Shown: in pieces, positions 8,397-17,050 of the stretch
Numbering within the stretch: position 1 is the first letter of the stretch
Layout of the letters: every line of letters starts with the position of its first letter
Source of the DNA: Chlorobiota bacterium
Lineage (GTDB): Bacteria; Bacteroidota; Ignavibacteria; OLB7
NCBI GenBank assembly: GCA_016710285.1
Contig: JADJXR010000001.1
Span: 1,674,001-1,738,000, forward strand
DNA length: 64,000 bases
Direction of reading: 5' to 3'
Made by a program: the position numbers and the translations under genes
Notes under the pieces: generated by a model
What the model saw: only the letters and a program-made list of their open reading frames with translations
The model's database searches: none
Told to the model about the DNA's origin: nothing

Positions 8397-8762
8397 ATGA
8401 ACATCTACCCATTATTTCAACTGTGGCCGCTAATCGTAGGGCTACTCCAGCAGCCTCCAGCAATTCGTTTATCTCCGGAAACGGTGATCATTGCTGACAC
8501 AGCACGCTACGCTAGCCTGCACGTTCAATTGATTAACGAAACCGATAGCGCGATTTTTATTAAAAGTCTCCACCCCAGCTGCGGTTGTGTGCTGGCGAGT
8601 GTTCAAAGGAACAGGGCAACAAAAGAACACCCTGGGGATATTTATGTGTCAGTCTCGTTAGAAAGGATGGACACTTTACAGCCAGTTGTTGTTGACGTTT
8701 TCACAAGTAGCTCAGCAACACCTCACCTAAAATTCAACTTACTCAAACAAAGCAAGCCATGA
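8397..8762 (+). CDS. DUF1573-type small exported protein
   Basis: 121 aa. The N-terminus is hydrophobic (LFQLWPLIVGLL) and may be a weak signal peptide. The body (LHVQLINETDSAIFI, then SLHPSCGCVLASV) carries the S-C-G-C motif that marks DUF1573 beta-sandwich proteins, common in Bacteroidota and of unknown function. The gene overlaps the next by 4 bp (ATGA), a translationally coupled pair. It diverges from mnmE; the 109-bp space should hold both promoters. Confidence 0.65.
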   Translation: MNIYPLFQLWPLIVGLLQQPPAIRLSPETVIIADTARYASLHVQLINETDSAIFIKSLHPSCGCVLASVQRNRATKEHPGDIYVSVSLERMDTLQPVVVDVFTSSSATPHLKFNLLKQSKP

Positions 8763-9274
8763 TCCATCAGCGACTCAGTATCGTTGCTTATGCTGTTTTT
8801 TGGCTAATTTCTGCGCATCTGCCTTTAGTTGCAGGTGTAGGTGAACGAGTCCCCCCGTTTCGTATTGAAGATCAGTTTGAGAAAATATGGACTGCTGATT
8901 ACTTCAAAGGGTCGGTCACTGTGTATGTGTTGAACAATCGAACAGGCTATCAGCACACAAAGAATTGGACAGACCGGATCGTTCCCCTTTTCAAAGATCG
9001 TGTAAAATTTGCGCCAGTAGCCGATGTTCAAAGTGCTCCCGGGTTCTTAAAAGGGTTTATTCGTTCTAAATTTCAAGACAATTTCAGCTACAGTGTGCTG
9101 ATGGATTGGGATGGAGTGCTCATTAAAGCATTCAAAATGGTGGAAGATGTGCCGAATCTTGTGGTTGTTGATAAACAAGGAATCATCCGATTTACGATCT
9201 CCGGCACTGGAACGAAATCACAGGTGGATTTATTGATCTCCAACCTGAACAAAACATTAGCTCAGTCAAAATAA
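8759..9274 (+). CDS. Exported thioredoxin-fold (redoxin-like) protein without CxxC
   Basis: 171 aa. Residues ~1-25 form a signal peptide (LSIVAYAVFWLISAHLPLVAG). GERVPPFRIEDQF resembles the start of AhpC/TSA or YtfJ-type redoxins, and DVPNLVVVDKQGIIRF matches the conserved cis-proline and strand region of the fold. No cysteine remains at the usual active-site position (YVLNNRTGYQHT), so a thiol redox function is doubtful. It is coupled to the DUF1573 gene and ends at a strong bidirectional terminator. Confidence 0.6.
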   Translation: MIHQRLSIVAYAVFWLISAHLPLVAGVGERVPPFRIEDQFEKIWTADYFKGSVTVYVLNNRTGYQHTKNWTDRIVPLFKDRVKFAPVADVQSAPGFLKGFIRSKFQDNFSYSVLMDWDGVLIKAFKMVEDVPNLVVVDKQGIIRFTISGTGTKSQVDLLISNLNKTLAQSK

Positions 9275-9305
9275 AAGAGCGAAGCCGGTTAAGGCTTCGC
9301 TCTTT
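9274..9305. terminator. Bidirectional rho-independent terminator
   Basis: A 13-bp perfect stem (AAAGAGCGAAGCC at 9274-9286 with its complement at 9293-9305) has a short loop. A T-run follows on the plus strand and an A-run precedes it. It separates the convergent thioredoxin-fold gene and dnaK. Confidence 0.85.
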
Positions 9306-9326
9306 TTTTACTCCATTCACCGCCTA

Positions 9327-11222
9327 CTATTTCTCATCTTCAACGATTGTGTAGTCAGCATCCTCAACATCTTTTTTCTCTTCATTTGAAGCGTTTGTTG
9401 AGGAAGACGCGGATGGCTCACCACCACTGTACATTTTCTGAGAGACCTCGCTCCAAGCACGGTCAAGCTCGTCCTTAGCAGTGCGGATATCATCAATTGA
9501 ACCTCCTTTCAGGGCTGTTTCCAGCTTTTCGGCTGCGGCTTCAATGCGTGCTTTTCCGTCAGCAGGCATCTTATCGCCCAACTCCTGAAGTTGCTTCTTT
9601 GTGGTAAACACCGTTTGATCGGCCTGATTGCGCAACTCAACTTCCTCTTTTTTCTTACGGTCAGCCGCAGAATTTTCCTGAGCTTCGCGCTTCATCCGCT
9701 CAATTTCATCTTTAGCTAAACCGCTGGATGACGTTATCCGAATTGTTTGCTCCTTGTTCGTGGCCTTGTCCTTTGCTGACACATTCAAAATGCCGTTGGC
9801 ATCAATGTCGAAGGTAACTTCAACCTGTGGAACACCACGCGGAGCCGGCGGAATGCCATCCAAATGGAATTTGCCAAGCGATTTGTTATCGCCAGCCATT
9901 GGTCGCTCGCCTTGAAGAACATTGATTTCCACCGATGGCTGGTTATCCGACGCTGTGGAAAAAATCTCCGATTTCCGCGTTGGAATTGTGGTATTTGATG
10001 GAATCATTGGTGTCATCACTCCACCCAAAGTCTCAATTCCCAGCGTTAGCGGGGTAACGTCAAGCAGCAACACATCCTGGACATCCCCAGAAAGCACAGC
10101 CCCTTGAATGGCGGCTCCAATTGCAACCACTTCATCTGGATTCACGCCACGATTCGGTTCTTTTCCAAAGAACTCCCGAACCATCTGCTGAACTTTTGGG
10201 ATACGAGTGGAGCCACCCACCAAAATGACCTCATCAATCTGATGCGGGCCAAGACCCGAATCTTTTAAGGCCTGCTGAAGCGGGGCAACCGTCCGCTTGA
10301 AGAGGTCCTCGCAAAGTTGCTCGAATTTTGCTCGAGTAATCATCAAGTTCAAGTGCTTTGGACCATCGGCCGTAGCAGTGATGAACGGAAGGTTCACATC
10401 GGTTTGCAGCGATTGCGAAAGCTCAATTTTTGCTTTCTCTGCAGCCTCTTTCAGGCGTTGCAGTGCCATTGGGTCGTTCCGCAGATCTACCCCATCGCTC
10501 TTCTTAAATTCATCAGCAAGGAAGTCAACCAAGCGTTGGTCAAAGTTATCCCCACCAAGATGAGTGTCCCCATTCGTTGATTTTACTTCAAAAACGCCAT
10601 CTCCTAACTCCAAAACGGAGATATCGAACGTTCCGCCCCCTAAATCGAACACTGCGATTTTTTGATTCTGCCCCTTTTTATCCATGCCGTACGCAAGCGC
10701 AGCAGCCGTCGGTTCGTTGATAATGCGACGAACCTGAAGGCCAGCAATCTCACCGGCATCTTTCGTGGCTTGGCGCTGTGAGTCGTTAAAGTATGCCGGA
10801 ACAGTGATAACAGCCTCGGTAACTTTCTGGCCTAGATAGTCTTCGGCAGTCTGCTTCATTTTTTGCAGAACCATAGCCGAGATTTCTGGCGGCGAGTATA
10901 GGCGGTCATCAATACGGACGCGAACGGTTGTGCCCCCTTCGCCGCTTACGACCTCGTATGGGATCATCTTCTCCTCTTCCTTCACCTCGGCAGCCGTGCG
11001 GCCCATAAACCGCTTGATAGAGTAAATCGTGTTCTTAGGATTGGTAACAGCCTGGCGCTTTGCCGCCTGGCCAACCACCCGGTCGCCGGTCTTGGTAAAA
11101 CCGATTACCGACGGGGTTGTGCGTGCTCCCTCGCTGTTTGGAATAACGGTAGGTGTGGTTCCTTCCATGACCGCAACCACCGAGTTCGTGGTTCCAAGGT
11201 CAATTCCAATGATTTTTCCCAT
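9327..11222 (-). CDS. dnaK: Hsp70 chaperone DnaK
   Basis: 631 aa, full length. It is an ATP-dependent chaperone. The nucleotide-binding domain starts MGKIIGIDLGTTNSVVAVME, with phosphate and adenosine motifs IAVFDLGGGTFDIS and VILVGGSTRIPKVQ. The substrate-binding beta domain follows (DVTPLTLGIETLGG), then the alpha lid and an acidic tail ending YTIVEDEK. It lies 43 bp downstream of hsp20 on the same strand, so the two are probably one stress operon. grpE and dnaJ are not adjacent. No CIRCE (HrcA) inverted repeat was found upstream. Confidence 0.98.
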   Translation of the reverse strand: MGKIIGIDLGTTNSVVAVMEGTTPTVIPNSEGARTTPSVIGFTKTGDRVVGQAAKRQAVTNPKNTIYSIKRFMGRTAAEVKEEEKMIPYEVVSGEGGTTVRVRIDDRLYSPPEISAMVLQKMKQTAEDYLGQKVTEAVITVPAYFNDSQRQATKDAGEIAGLQVRRIINEPTAAALAYGMDKKGQNQKIAVFDLGGGTFDISVLELGDGVFEVKSTNGDTHLGGDNFDQRLVDFLADEFKKSDGVDLRNDPMALQRLKEAAEKAKIELSQSLQTDVNLPFITATADGPKHLNLMITRAKFEQLCEDLFKRTVAPLQQALKDSGLGPHQIDEVILVGGSTRIPKVQQMVREFFGKEPNRGVNPDEVVAIGAAIQGAVLSGDVQDVLLLDVTPLTLGIETLGGVMTPMIPSNTTIPTRKSEIFSTASDNQPSVEINVLQGERPMAGDNKSLGKFHLDGIPPAPRGVPQVEVTFDIDANGILNVSAKDKATNKEQTIRITSSSGLAKDEIERMKREAQENSAADRKKKEEVELRNQADQTVFTTKKQLQELGDKMPADGKARIEAAAEKLETALKGGSIDDIRTAKDELDRAWSEVSQKMYSGGEPSASSSTNASNEEKKDVEDADYTIVEDEK

Positions 11223-11265
11223 GTTGTGTGCTCCTTATAGCGATTGATATGTTGGTAGTTCTTGA

Positions 11266-11730
11266 TTAGTCAATGCTGATTGTTGTTCCTGTTTTGCTTG
11301 GTGCAGCTTGCCGTGGGATCAGAATCCGTAGGATACCGTCAGTGTAGGAAGCCGTTGCGCTGGCGGTATCAAGCTCAAGCCCTTTAGGAAGATGGACTTG
11401 GCGGCGGAACTCCCCCACGTAGCGGTCGTTCAACTGCACCACTGCCCGATTGGTATCTATTCCATCACCTTTATTACCCGAAATCTCCACTTTGCCGTCG
11501 TCGGTTAGCGAGATAGCGATGTCCTGCTTGGCCATGCCCGGTAGTTCGGCTGCAATGTGAAATCCATCCGCGTCATAATAGACGGACATCGGAGGGTAAG
11601 AGCTTGTGGCGGTGGCTGGCGAAGGAGAATCGCCATCTATATCTACTTGAACATTGGCTTTGATAAAATCTTTGATTCGCCCCGCAACTTCTTCAATGGT
11701 CTTTAGCCATTCATCGTTCTGCTTCATCAT
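11266..11730 (-). CDS. Small heat-shock protein, Hsp20/alpha-crystallin family
   Basis: 154 aa. An ATP-independent holdase. The alpha-crystallin domain spans ~50-150: DADGFHIAAELPGMAKQDIA, ISLTDDGKVEISGNK, then FRRQVHLPKGLELDTASATA and the edge strand DGILRILIP. The terminal segment includes the I-x-I/V-like motif used for oligomerisation. It is the first gene of the probable hsp20-dnaK operon. Its promoter must lie in the non-coding region that also carries the DnaA-box-like cluster. The start may be the first or second of two adjacent ATG codons. Confidence 0.93.
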   Translation of the reverse strand: MMKQNDEWLKTIEEVAGRIKDFIKANVQVDIDGDSPSPATATSSYPPMSVYYDADGFHIAAELPGMAKQDIAISLTDDGKVEISGNKGDGIDTNRAVVQLNDRYVGEFRRQVHLPKGLELDTASATASYTDGILRILIPRQAAPSKTGTTISID

Positions 11731-12302
11731 GGTCAGCTAGGTATTGGTGATTGTGGAAATGATATGCTTGCCAAATCTTCAACAATTACGCCATACGATC
11801 ACAATGGCCAAAATGTCATTCATTGCTGTCAAAATGTCGAAGAATGTTTGGGGAAGCTCGATAGGCTGATTCAAGTTTCACAACGCCAACAATCATTCTG
11901 TCATTCTTCCCTTTTCTTAAATCTCTCCTCAAAGAAATAAATACTCTATTGTTTTGGTTAATGAGAATGTGGAAGAGTGGATAACTATTGAGGATAACCT
12001 CTGCTTTCCCAAAAAGCCGGAAAAACGGAGATTTTCCGACTTGGAAAACTTGTGGATAACTTGCGATTCTTCCACAACGCCGTGGATAACGTGAGGTAAT
12101 CCACAGGGGCAACGGCACTTGCGCACGTGCAATCCTCATGGCTTTTGCACCTCTGTTGTGGGATTGTGGGAAACAGTGTGGAAAACTATATCCGAAATTT
12201 TCACAAAAACGCAGGTTCTAAATCACCATTTCGTGGAACATGGTGACATAGCGGAATGGCGGCCAACGATAATGGCCATGTTCACCTGCGGAGTCTCCAT
12301 CT
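11731..12302. other. Candidate replication origin: DnaA-box-like cluster
   Basis: About 570 bp without a credible gene. A 230-bp core holds one perfect DnaA box (TGTGGATAA, 12051-12059), one consensus match (TGTGGAAAA, 12177-12185) and single-mismatch boxes at 11976-11984, 12081-12089, 12097-12105 and 12197-12205. An AT-rich stretch at about 11910-11965 flanks the boxes and could serve as the unwinding element. A small hairpin lies at about 12018-12038. Two parS-like sites are 5-7 kb away. dnaA itself is not in the window, and the hsp20 promoter must also be here. Confidence 0.45.
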
Positions 12303-12338
12303 AAAAAATGGGCAACGCATCTACCGTGCGTTGCCCAT
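12303..12338 (-). terminator. Rho-independent terminator of pepA
   Basis: A 12-bp perfect stem (ATGGGCAACGCA at 12308-12319 with its complement at 12327-12338) is followed on the minus strand by a T-run from the A-tract at 12303-12308. It lies 39 bp past the pepA stop. Confidence 0.82.
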
Positions 12339-12376
12339 TCGTTTGCAAACAATGGCTTGGCGGTTGCGCCGCGTGA

Positions 12377-13870
12377 TTAAAGGCTGGTCCAGTTTTGAAC
12401 AAAATCAACCAGCAAACGAACTCCCGCCCCTGTTCCCCCTTTGTTGATGTAGCCAGATGGGCGCGAGGTCATTCCCGTGCCGGCAATGTCAATGTGCGCC
12501 CAGGGGTAGTTCCCAATAAATGTTTTCAAGAACAACCCGGCGGTGATTGTTCCGGCACCGCGCCCGCCGGAGTTTTTCACATCGGCAACATCGCTTTTAA
12601 TTAACTCCTCATACTCTTCCCACAGCGGAAGCTCTACCACGCGGTCGTACGTCCGGTCGCCCGATTGGCGGATGCGGTTGTTCAGCTCGGGGGTGTTCCC
12701 CATCAAACCGCTGGCCACGTTGCCCAGCGCAACAACGCAAGCACCGGTCAAGGTTGCAAGGTCAATCACGGCTTGCGGCTTGTAGCGGTCGGCGTAGGCC
12801 AACGCATCGGCAAGAATCAATCGGCCCTCGGCATCGGTGTTGTCAATTTCGGAGGTCTTGCCGTTCAGGTGCTTAATCACATCACCCGGCTTGAACGCCG
12901 TTCCCGATGGCATATTCTCGGTGGCTGCCACTAAGCCAATCACGTTTTGCTTAAGTTTCAGCGTGGCGATGGTGTGCATTGCGCCAATCACCGCTGCCGC
13001 GCCACCCATATCTAATTTCATATCGGCCATTCCCGCACCGGGTTTTATCGAGATGCCACCCGAATCGAACGTCACCCCTTTCCCCACAAACACCAGTGGT
13101 TGCTCGTTCCGGCCTCCCCCCTTCCACTCCATGATGATAAACGATGGAGGAATTTCGCTCCCCTTGTTGACTGCCACCAAACCACCCATCCCCAATTTCT
13201 CAATCTGAGCTTTGGTCAGAACGGTGACTTTTACCCCGACGCTGCTTAGCTCTTTTGCCCGAGCAGCAAGCGTCTGCGGGTCAATTTCGTTCGATGGTGC
13301 GTTGGCCAAATCACGCGCCAGCAGCACGCCATCCGACACTGCCTTCCCGGTTGCTGCGCCAACTTTCATCCCTTTCACTTCGGCGGCATCAAGGCCAAGA
13401 AGCACGACTTTGTTGGGTGCGGAGAATCCGCCGTTCGGTTTCTGGGAAATGTGTTTATCGTAGGAATAGACCCCTAACGCCAGGCCTTCGCTGATTGCTT
13501 GGGCAACGTCGGCTGGGGTAAAACTGCCAATGGCTGGCTGAACCACCGCAAGCGTTTTGCACTTTAGTCCGGTTGCGCGCTGGATTGCCAACGCGCCCGC
13601 GCGGCGCAGTTTTTCAAGGGAAACCTGCCCGGTTTCGCCATATCCCACAAGAATGATGCGGGGAAGTTTTTTCCAGCTGGTGTAGGCCACTGCGCTGGTG
13701 TCGCGCGCGCCGGTGAAGTCACCAGAGGAGAGGACCGGGCTGGCCGCCTCGGCGATTTTTTTCAGTTCCGCCGAGCCATCCCAGAAGCTCTCTTCCGACT
13801 GCGGAACCAACACAACAACGGCATCGGCCGTCACCTTCTCAAGCTGAAGTTGCTGAACAGTGAAGTTCAT
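12377..13870 (-). CDS. pepA: Leucyl aminopeptidase, M17 family
   Basis: 497 aa, the usual length. A two-metal aminopeptidase acting on N-terminal residues in the cytosol. The N-terminal macro-like domain covers ~1-170. The catalytic domain has GKGVTFDSGGISIKPGAGM (with the conserved Lys and first Asp ligand), LDMGGAAAVIG, and the family signature NTDAEGRL (metal-binding Asp/Glu and catalytic Arg). The C-terminus YINKGGTGAGVRLLVDF is typical. It lies 51 bp downstream of guaA on the same strand. Confidence 0.96.
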   Translation of the reverse strand: MNFTVQQLQLEKVTADAVVVLVPQSEESFWDGSAELKKIAEAASPVLSSGDFTGARDTSAVAYTSWKKLPRIILVGYGETGQVSLEKLRRAGALAIQRATGLKCKTLAVVQPAIGSFTPADVAQAISEGLALGVYSYDKHISQKPNGGFSAPNKVVLLGLDAAEVKGMKVGAATGKAVSDGVLLARDLANAPSNEIDPQTLAARAKELSSVGVKVTVLTKAQIEKLGMGGLVAVNKGSEIPPSFIIMEWKGGGRNEQPLVFVGKGVTFDSGGISIKPGAGMADMKLDMGGAAAVIGAMHTIATLKLKQNVIGLVAATENMPSGTAFKPGDVIKHLNGKTSEIDNTDAEGRLILADALAYADRYKPQAVIDLATLTGACVVALGNVASGLMGNTPELNNRIRQSGDRTYDRVVELPLWEEYEELIKSDVADVKNSGGRGAGTITAGLFLKTFIGNYPWAHIDIAGTGMTSRPSGYINKGGTGAGVRLLVDFVQNWTSL

Positions 13871-13921
13871 GGTGCTTTGTCTGTTTGTTTATGGAATATG
13901 ATTTCTTGACGTTTTCTTAGC

Positions 13922-15466
13922 CTATTCCCACTCGATCGTGGCCGGGGGTTTGGAGCTGATGTCGTAGGTGACACGGTTGATTCCGCGAACTTCGTTGATG
14001 ATGCGATTGGAGCAAAGGGCCAGAACATCGTACGGAAGATGCGCCCAATCAGCCGTCATTCCATCGGTGCTGGTGACCGCACGCAGCGCGCAGACGTTCT
14101 CATACGTGCGCTCGTCCCCCATCACCCCAACCGATGAAATCGGCAGCAGCACGGAAAATGCTTGCCAGGTTTCGCGGTACTGGCCCGAGCGGTGAAGCTC
14201 TTCCATGAAAATCGCATCGGCCTGGCGAAGGATGTCGCACCGTTCGCGGGTAACTTCGCCCAGCACACGCACTGCAAGCCCAGGCCCGGGGAATGGGTGG
14301 CGATAGAGGAACTCATCCGGCAAGCCAAGCTCCTTTCCAACCGCCCGAACCTCATCTTTGAACAGCTCGCGGAACGGCTCAATCAGCTTCAGTTTCATCC
14401 GTTCCGGCAGCCCGCCAACGTTGTGGTGCGTTTTAATCGTTACCGATGGCCCCTTGAAGGAGACCGACTCGATAACATCAGGATAGAGAGTCCCCTGCCC
14501 CAACCACTCAGCATCGGCAAACTTTTTCGCTTCTTCCTCAAACACTTCGATGAAGGTTGTGCCGATAATTTTCCGCTTCCGCTCCGGGTCGGTTACGCCG
14601 ACCAGTCGGGAAAGGAAGAGTTCGCTGGCATCCACAAAATCAAGGGGGATGTGGTATTTCTCGCGGAACATCTCCACCACTTGCTGCGATTCCCCAAGCC
14701 GCATCAGCCCGTTATCAATGTGGATGCAAAGAACCTGGTCCCCAAGTGCTTCGTGCAGCAACACCGCCAGCACACTAGAGTCCACACCGCCCGAAAGTGC
14801 GCAGACTACCCGCCCGCTCCCCACCTTCTCCTTGATCTCCCGCTTTGCTTCTTCAATAAACGCGGTGGCGTTCCATCCGCCCGTCGCGTTGCAGATTCCG
14901 TACACAAAATTCTTTAAAACCTGAACGCCGTTGGGGGTATGATGCACCTCTGGGTGGAACTGAACGCCGTAAATGGAACGGGCCACGTTCGCAACGGCAC
15001 AGATTGGGGCGTTGGAGGTGTGAGCAATCACCTGGAAACCAGCAGGGATTTCCGTCAGCGAGTCGCCATGGCTCATCCAAACAACCGATTGGTCCGGCAG
15101 CCCAGCGAACAGTGGGGAATCGGTTCGATCAACTTGCAGGTGGGCGCGCCCAAACTCACGTTTTGCCGAACGGTCCACCGCGCCGCCAAGCTGATAGGCA
15201 ATCAGCTGCAGGCCGTAGCAGATGCCAAGAATCGGCGTTCCAATGTCGAAAATCCCAGGGTCGGAATGGGGCGCATCTTCACCATACACCGAAGAAGGAC
15301 CACCAGAAAGAATGATACCGACCGGGGACATCTCGCGAATGGTATCAAGGGGGATGTTGAACGGGTGGATTTCCGCATACACCCCACACTCGCGGACTTT
15401 GCGAGCTATCAACTGGGTGTACTGTGAGCCATAATCAAGGATCAGAATGCGTTCGGCATGTGTCAC
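13922..15466 (-). CDS. guaA: GMP synthase (glutamine-hydrolysing)
   Basis: 514 aa from a GTG at 15466 (VTHAERILILDYGSQYTQLI); the open frame continues 40 codons further upstream but homology begins here. It converts XMP to GMP with glutamine and ATP. The class I glutaminase domain (~1-195) has the nucleophile Cys in GICYGLQ and the His/Glu of GVQFHPEVHH. The ATP-pyrophosphatase domain has the SGGVDSS P-loop (~225). The dimerisation domain ends DISSKPPATIEWE, the universal GuaA C-terminus. A stem-loop lies 42 bp upstream of the start codon. Confidence 0.97.
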   Translation of the reverse strand: MTHAERILILDYGSQYTQLIARKVRECGVYAEIHPFNIPLDTIREMSPVGIILSGGPSSVYGEDAPHSDPGIFDIGTPILGICYGLQLIAYQLGGAVDRSAKREFGRAHLQVDRTDSPLFAGLPDQSVVWMSHGDSLTEIPAGFQVIAHTSNAPICAVANVARSIYGVQFHPEVHHTPNGVQVLKNFVYGICNATGGWNATAFIEEAKREIKEKVGSGRVVCALSGGVDSSVLAVLLHEALGDQVLCIHIDNGLMRLGESQQVVEMFREKYHIPLDFVDASELFLSRLVGVTDPERKRKIIGTTFIEVFEEEAKKFADAEWLGQGTLYPDVIESVSFKGPSVTIKTHHNVGGLPERMKLKLIEPFRELFKDEVRAVGKELGLPDEFLYRHPFPGPGLAVRVLGEVTRERCDILRQADAIFMEELHRSGQYRETWQAFSVLLPISSVGVMGDERTYENVCALRAVTSTDGMTADWAHLPYDVLALCSNRIINEVRGINRVTYDISSKPPATIEWE

Positions 15467-15507
15467 GGAATTGCCTGGGTTCGTCGCTGGTTGCACTGGG
15501 AACGATA

Positions 15508-15540
15508 CGCGCCTCCAACACCATTTTTGGGGGAGGCGCG
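15508..15540 (-). promoter_or_regulatory. Stem-loop in the probable guaA leader
   Basis: A 9-bp perfect GC-rich stem (CGCGCCTCC at 15508-15516 with its complement at 15532-15540) has a 15-nt loop, 42 bp upstream of the guaA GTG. It could be a leader hairpin or attenuator. It does not match a purine riboswitch that I recognise. Confidence 0.35.
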
Positions 15541-15747
15541 AACGAAAAACAAGCGGCAAAAATAACGAACGATCATCGGCAATCATTCGGTTTTGGTGGT
15601 GTTGATGTGTAAAGTTGCTTGCTGCCCACCCCCCGATTGCTTACAACCCCGAACTCCCCGCGATCTCCCCACCGAAGTATATTCGTCCCGCAGAAACATC
15701 CTTGTTTGGTTGCGGTATCCATCCGGCTCATCAAATCAACATCTTCC

Positions 15748-17022
15748 ATGCTTGACCTAAAATTCATTCGCGACAACCTTGATCTTGTTCGCCAAAACAT
15801 TGCCTTCCGCGGCGTTCGCAATGCCGATGCCGATCTGGTTGCAAACCTGTATCAGCAGCGCAATGCGGTGATTCAGCAATTGGAATCGGTGCGGGCTGGA
15901 CGGAACGAGACCTCGCAAAAAATGAAAGGGAAGCTGGACCCCGAAGAACGCCAAACCTTGATTGAACATGGCAAACAGCTGAAACTTCAGCTGGAGGGTC
16001 TTGAGGCCGAGGAGCGGCGGCTGGACGAGGAGCTGATGGCCGCCGCGCGCAACATCCCGAACATGACCCACCCCGCAGTCCCCGCCGGTGGCGAAGCCGA
16101 CAGCGCGGTGATTGCCACCCATGGCCAGCCAACAACCTTCACCTTCCCCCCGAAAGACCACGTTACCCTGGGGATGGATCTTGGGCTGCTCGATTTTGAA
16201 AGCGCCGGAACCGTCACCGGCCAGAAATTCTACTACCTGAAAAATGAGGCGGCGTTGCTGGAGCTTGCCCTGGTGAATTACGCCGTCAGCAAATTGGTGG
16301 CGCGTGGCTGGACTCCATATCTAACCCCGGACCTTGCCCGCGCCAGCATCCTTGAGGCAATCGGCTTCAACCCACGTGGCGAGGAAACGCAGGTGTACAG
16401 CATTGCCGACACCGATCTTTGTTTGATTGGAACCGCCGAAATCACCCTGGGCGGAATGCTGAAGGACCGCATCCTCCGCAAAGAAGAACTGCCGATTCTG
16501 ATGGTTGGCTACAGCCACTGCTTCCGCACCGAAGCCGGGGCGCACGGCGCGGCGCAACGCGGGCTGTACCGGGTTCATCAGTTCAGCAAAGTGGAGATGT
16601 TCGCCTTCACAACGCCGGAGCAGAGCGAGGCGATGCACCAGCAGATGCTGGATATTGAGATTGAGATATTCACCGAGCTTGGCCTTCCGTTCCACGTGCT
16701 GGATGTTGCCGCCGGGGACCTGGGCGGGCCGGCCTACCGGAAGTTCGATATCGAAGCATGGATGCCTTCCAAAAATGGATATGGTGAAGTCACCAGCACC
16801 AGCAACTGCACCGACTTCCAATCGCGCCGGCTGATGGTCCGCTACCGCGACGAGAACAACGCCACCCGTTTTGTTCACACCCTGAACGGGACCGCCGTGG
16901 CAGTGCCGCGCGCAATCCTTGCCATTTTGGAGAATTACCAACAAGAAGATGGAAGCGTTCTGATCCCAGAAGTGCTGCAACCATTTATGGGCGGGCGGAA
17001 GAATATCCTGCCAAAAAACTGA
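15748..17022 (+). CDS. serS: Seryl-tRNA synthetase
   Basis: 424 aa from the ATG at 15748 (MLDLKFIRDNLDLVRQNIAF); the frame extends upstream without homology. Class II synthetase charging tRNA-Ser. The N-terminal coiled-coil arm for the tRNA long variable loop covers ~1-110. The catalytic core includes motif 2-like CFRTEAGAHGAAQRGLYRVH (Ser-AMP binding), KVEMF, and the motif 3 region ending LNGTAVAVPRAILAILENYQ. The C-terminus RKNILPKN is normal. Its promoter must lie in the 280 bp shared with the divergent guaA gene. The HDAC-family gene follows 28 bp downstream. Confidence 0.97.
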   Translation: MLDLKFIRDNLDLVRQNIAFRGVRNADADLVANLYQQRNAVIQQLESVRAGRNETSQKMKGKLDPEERQTLIEHGKQLKLQLEGLEAEERRLDEELMAAARNIPNMTHPAVPAGGEADSAVIATHGQPTTFTFPPKDHVTLGMDLGLLDFESAGTVTGQKFYYLKNEAALLELALVNYAVSKLVARGWTPYLTPDLARASILEAIGFNPRGEETQVYSIADTDLCLIGTAEITLGGMLKDRILRKEELPILMVGYSHCFRTEAGAHGAAQRGLYRVHQFSKVEMFAFTTPEQSEAMHQQMLDIEIEIFTELGLPFHVLDVAAGDLGGPAYRKFDIEAWMPSKNGYGEVTSTSNCTDFQSRRLMVRYRDENNATRFVHTLNGTAVAVPRAILAILENYQQEDGSVLIPEVLQPFMGGRKNILPKN

Positions 17023-17050
17023 GCAGGGTGAAGCCAGGGGAACAACAGAA

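Noticed and set aside
11731..12302. CIRCE/HrcA operator for the hsp20-dnaK operon
   Set aside because: No TTAGCACTC-N9-GAGTGCTAA inverted repeat or close variant is present.
15467..15586. 40-codon upstream extension of guaA
   Set aside because: The GuaA N-terminus homology begins at the GTG at 15466. The extension covers the leader hairpin and the shared promoter space.
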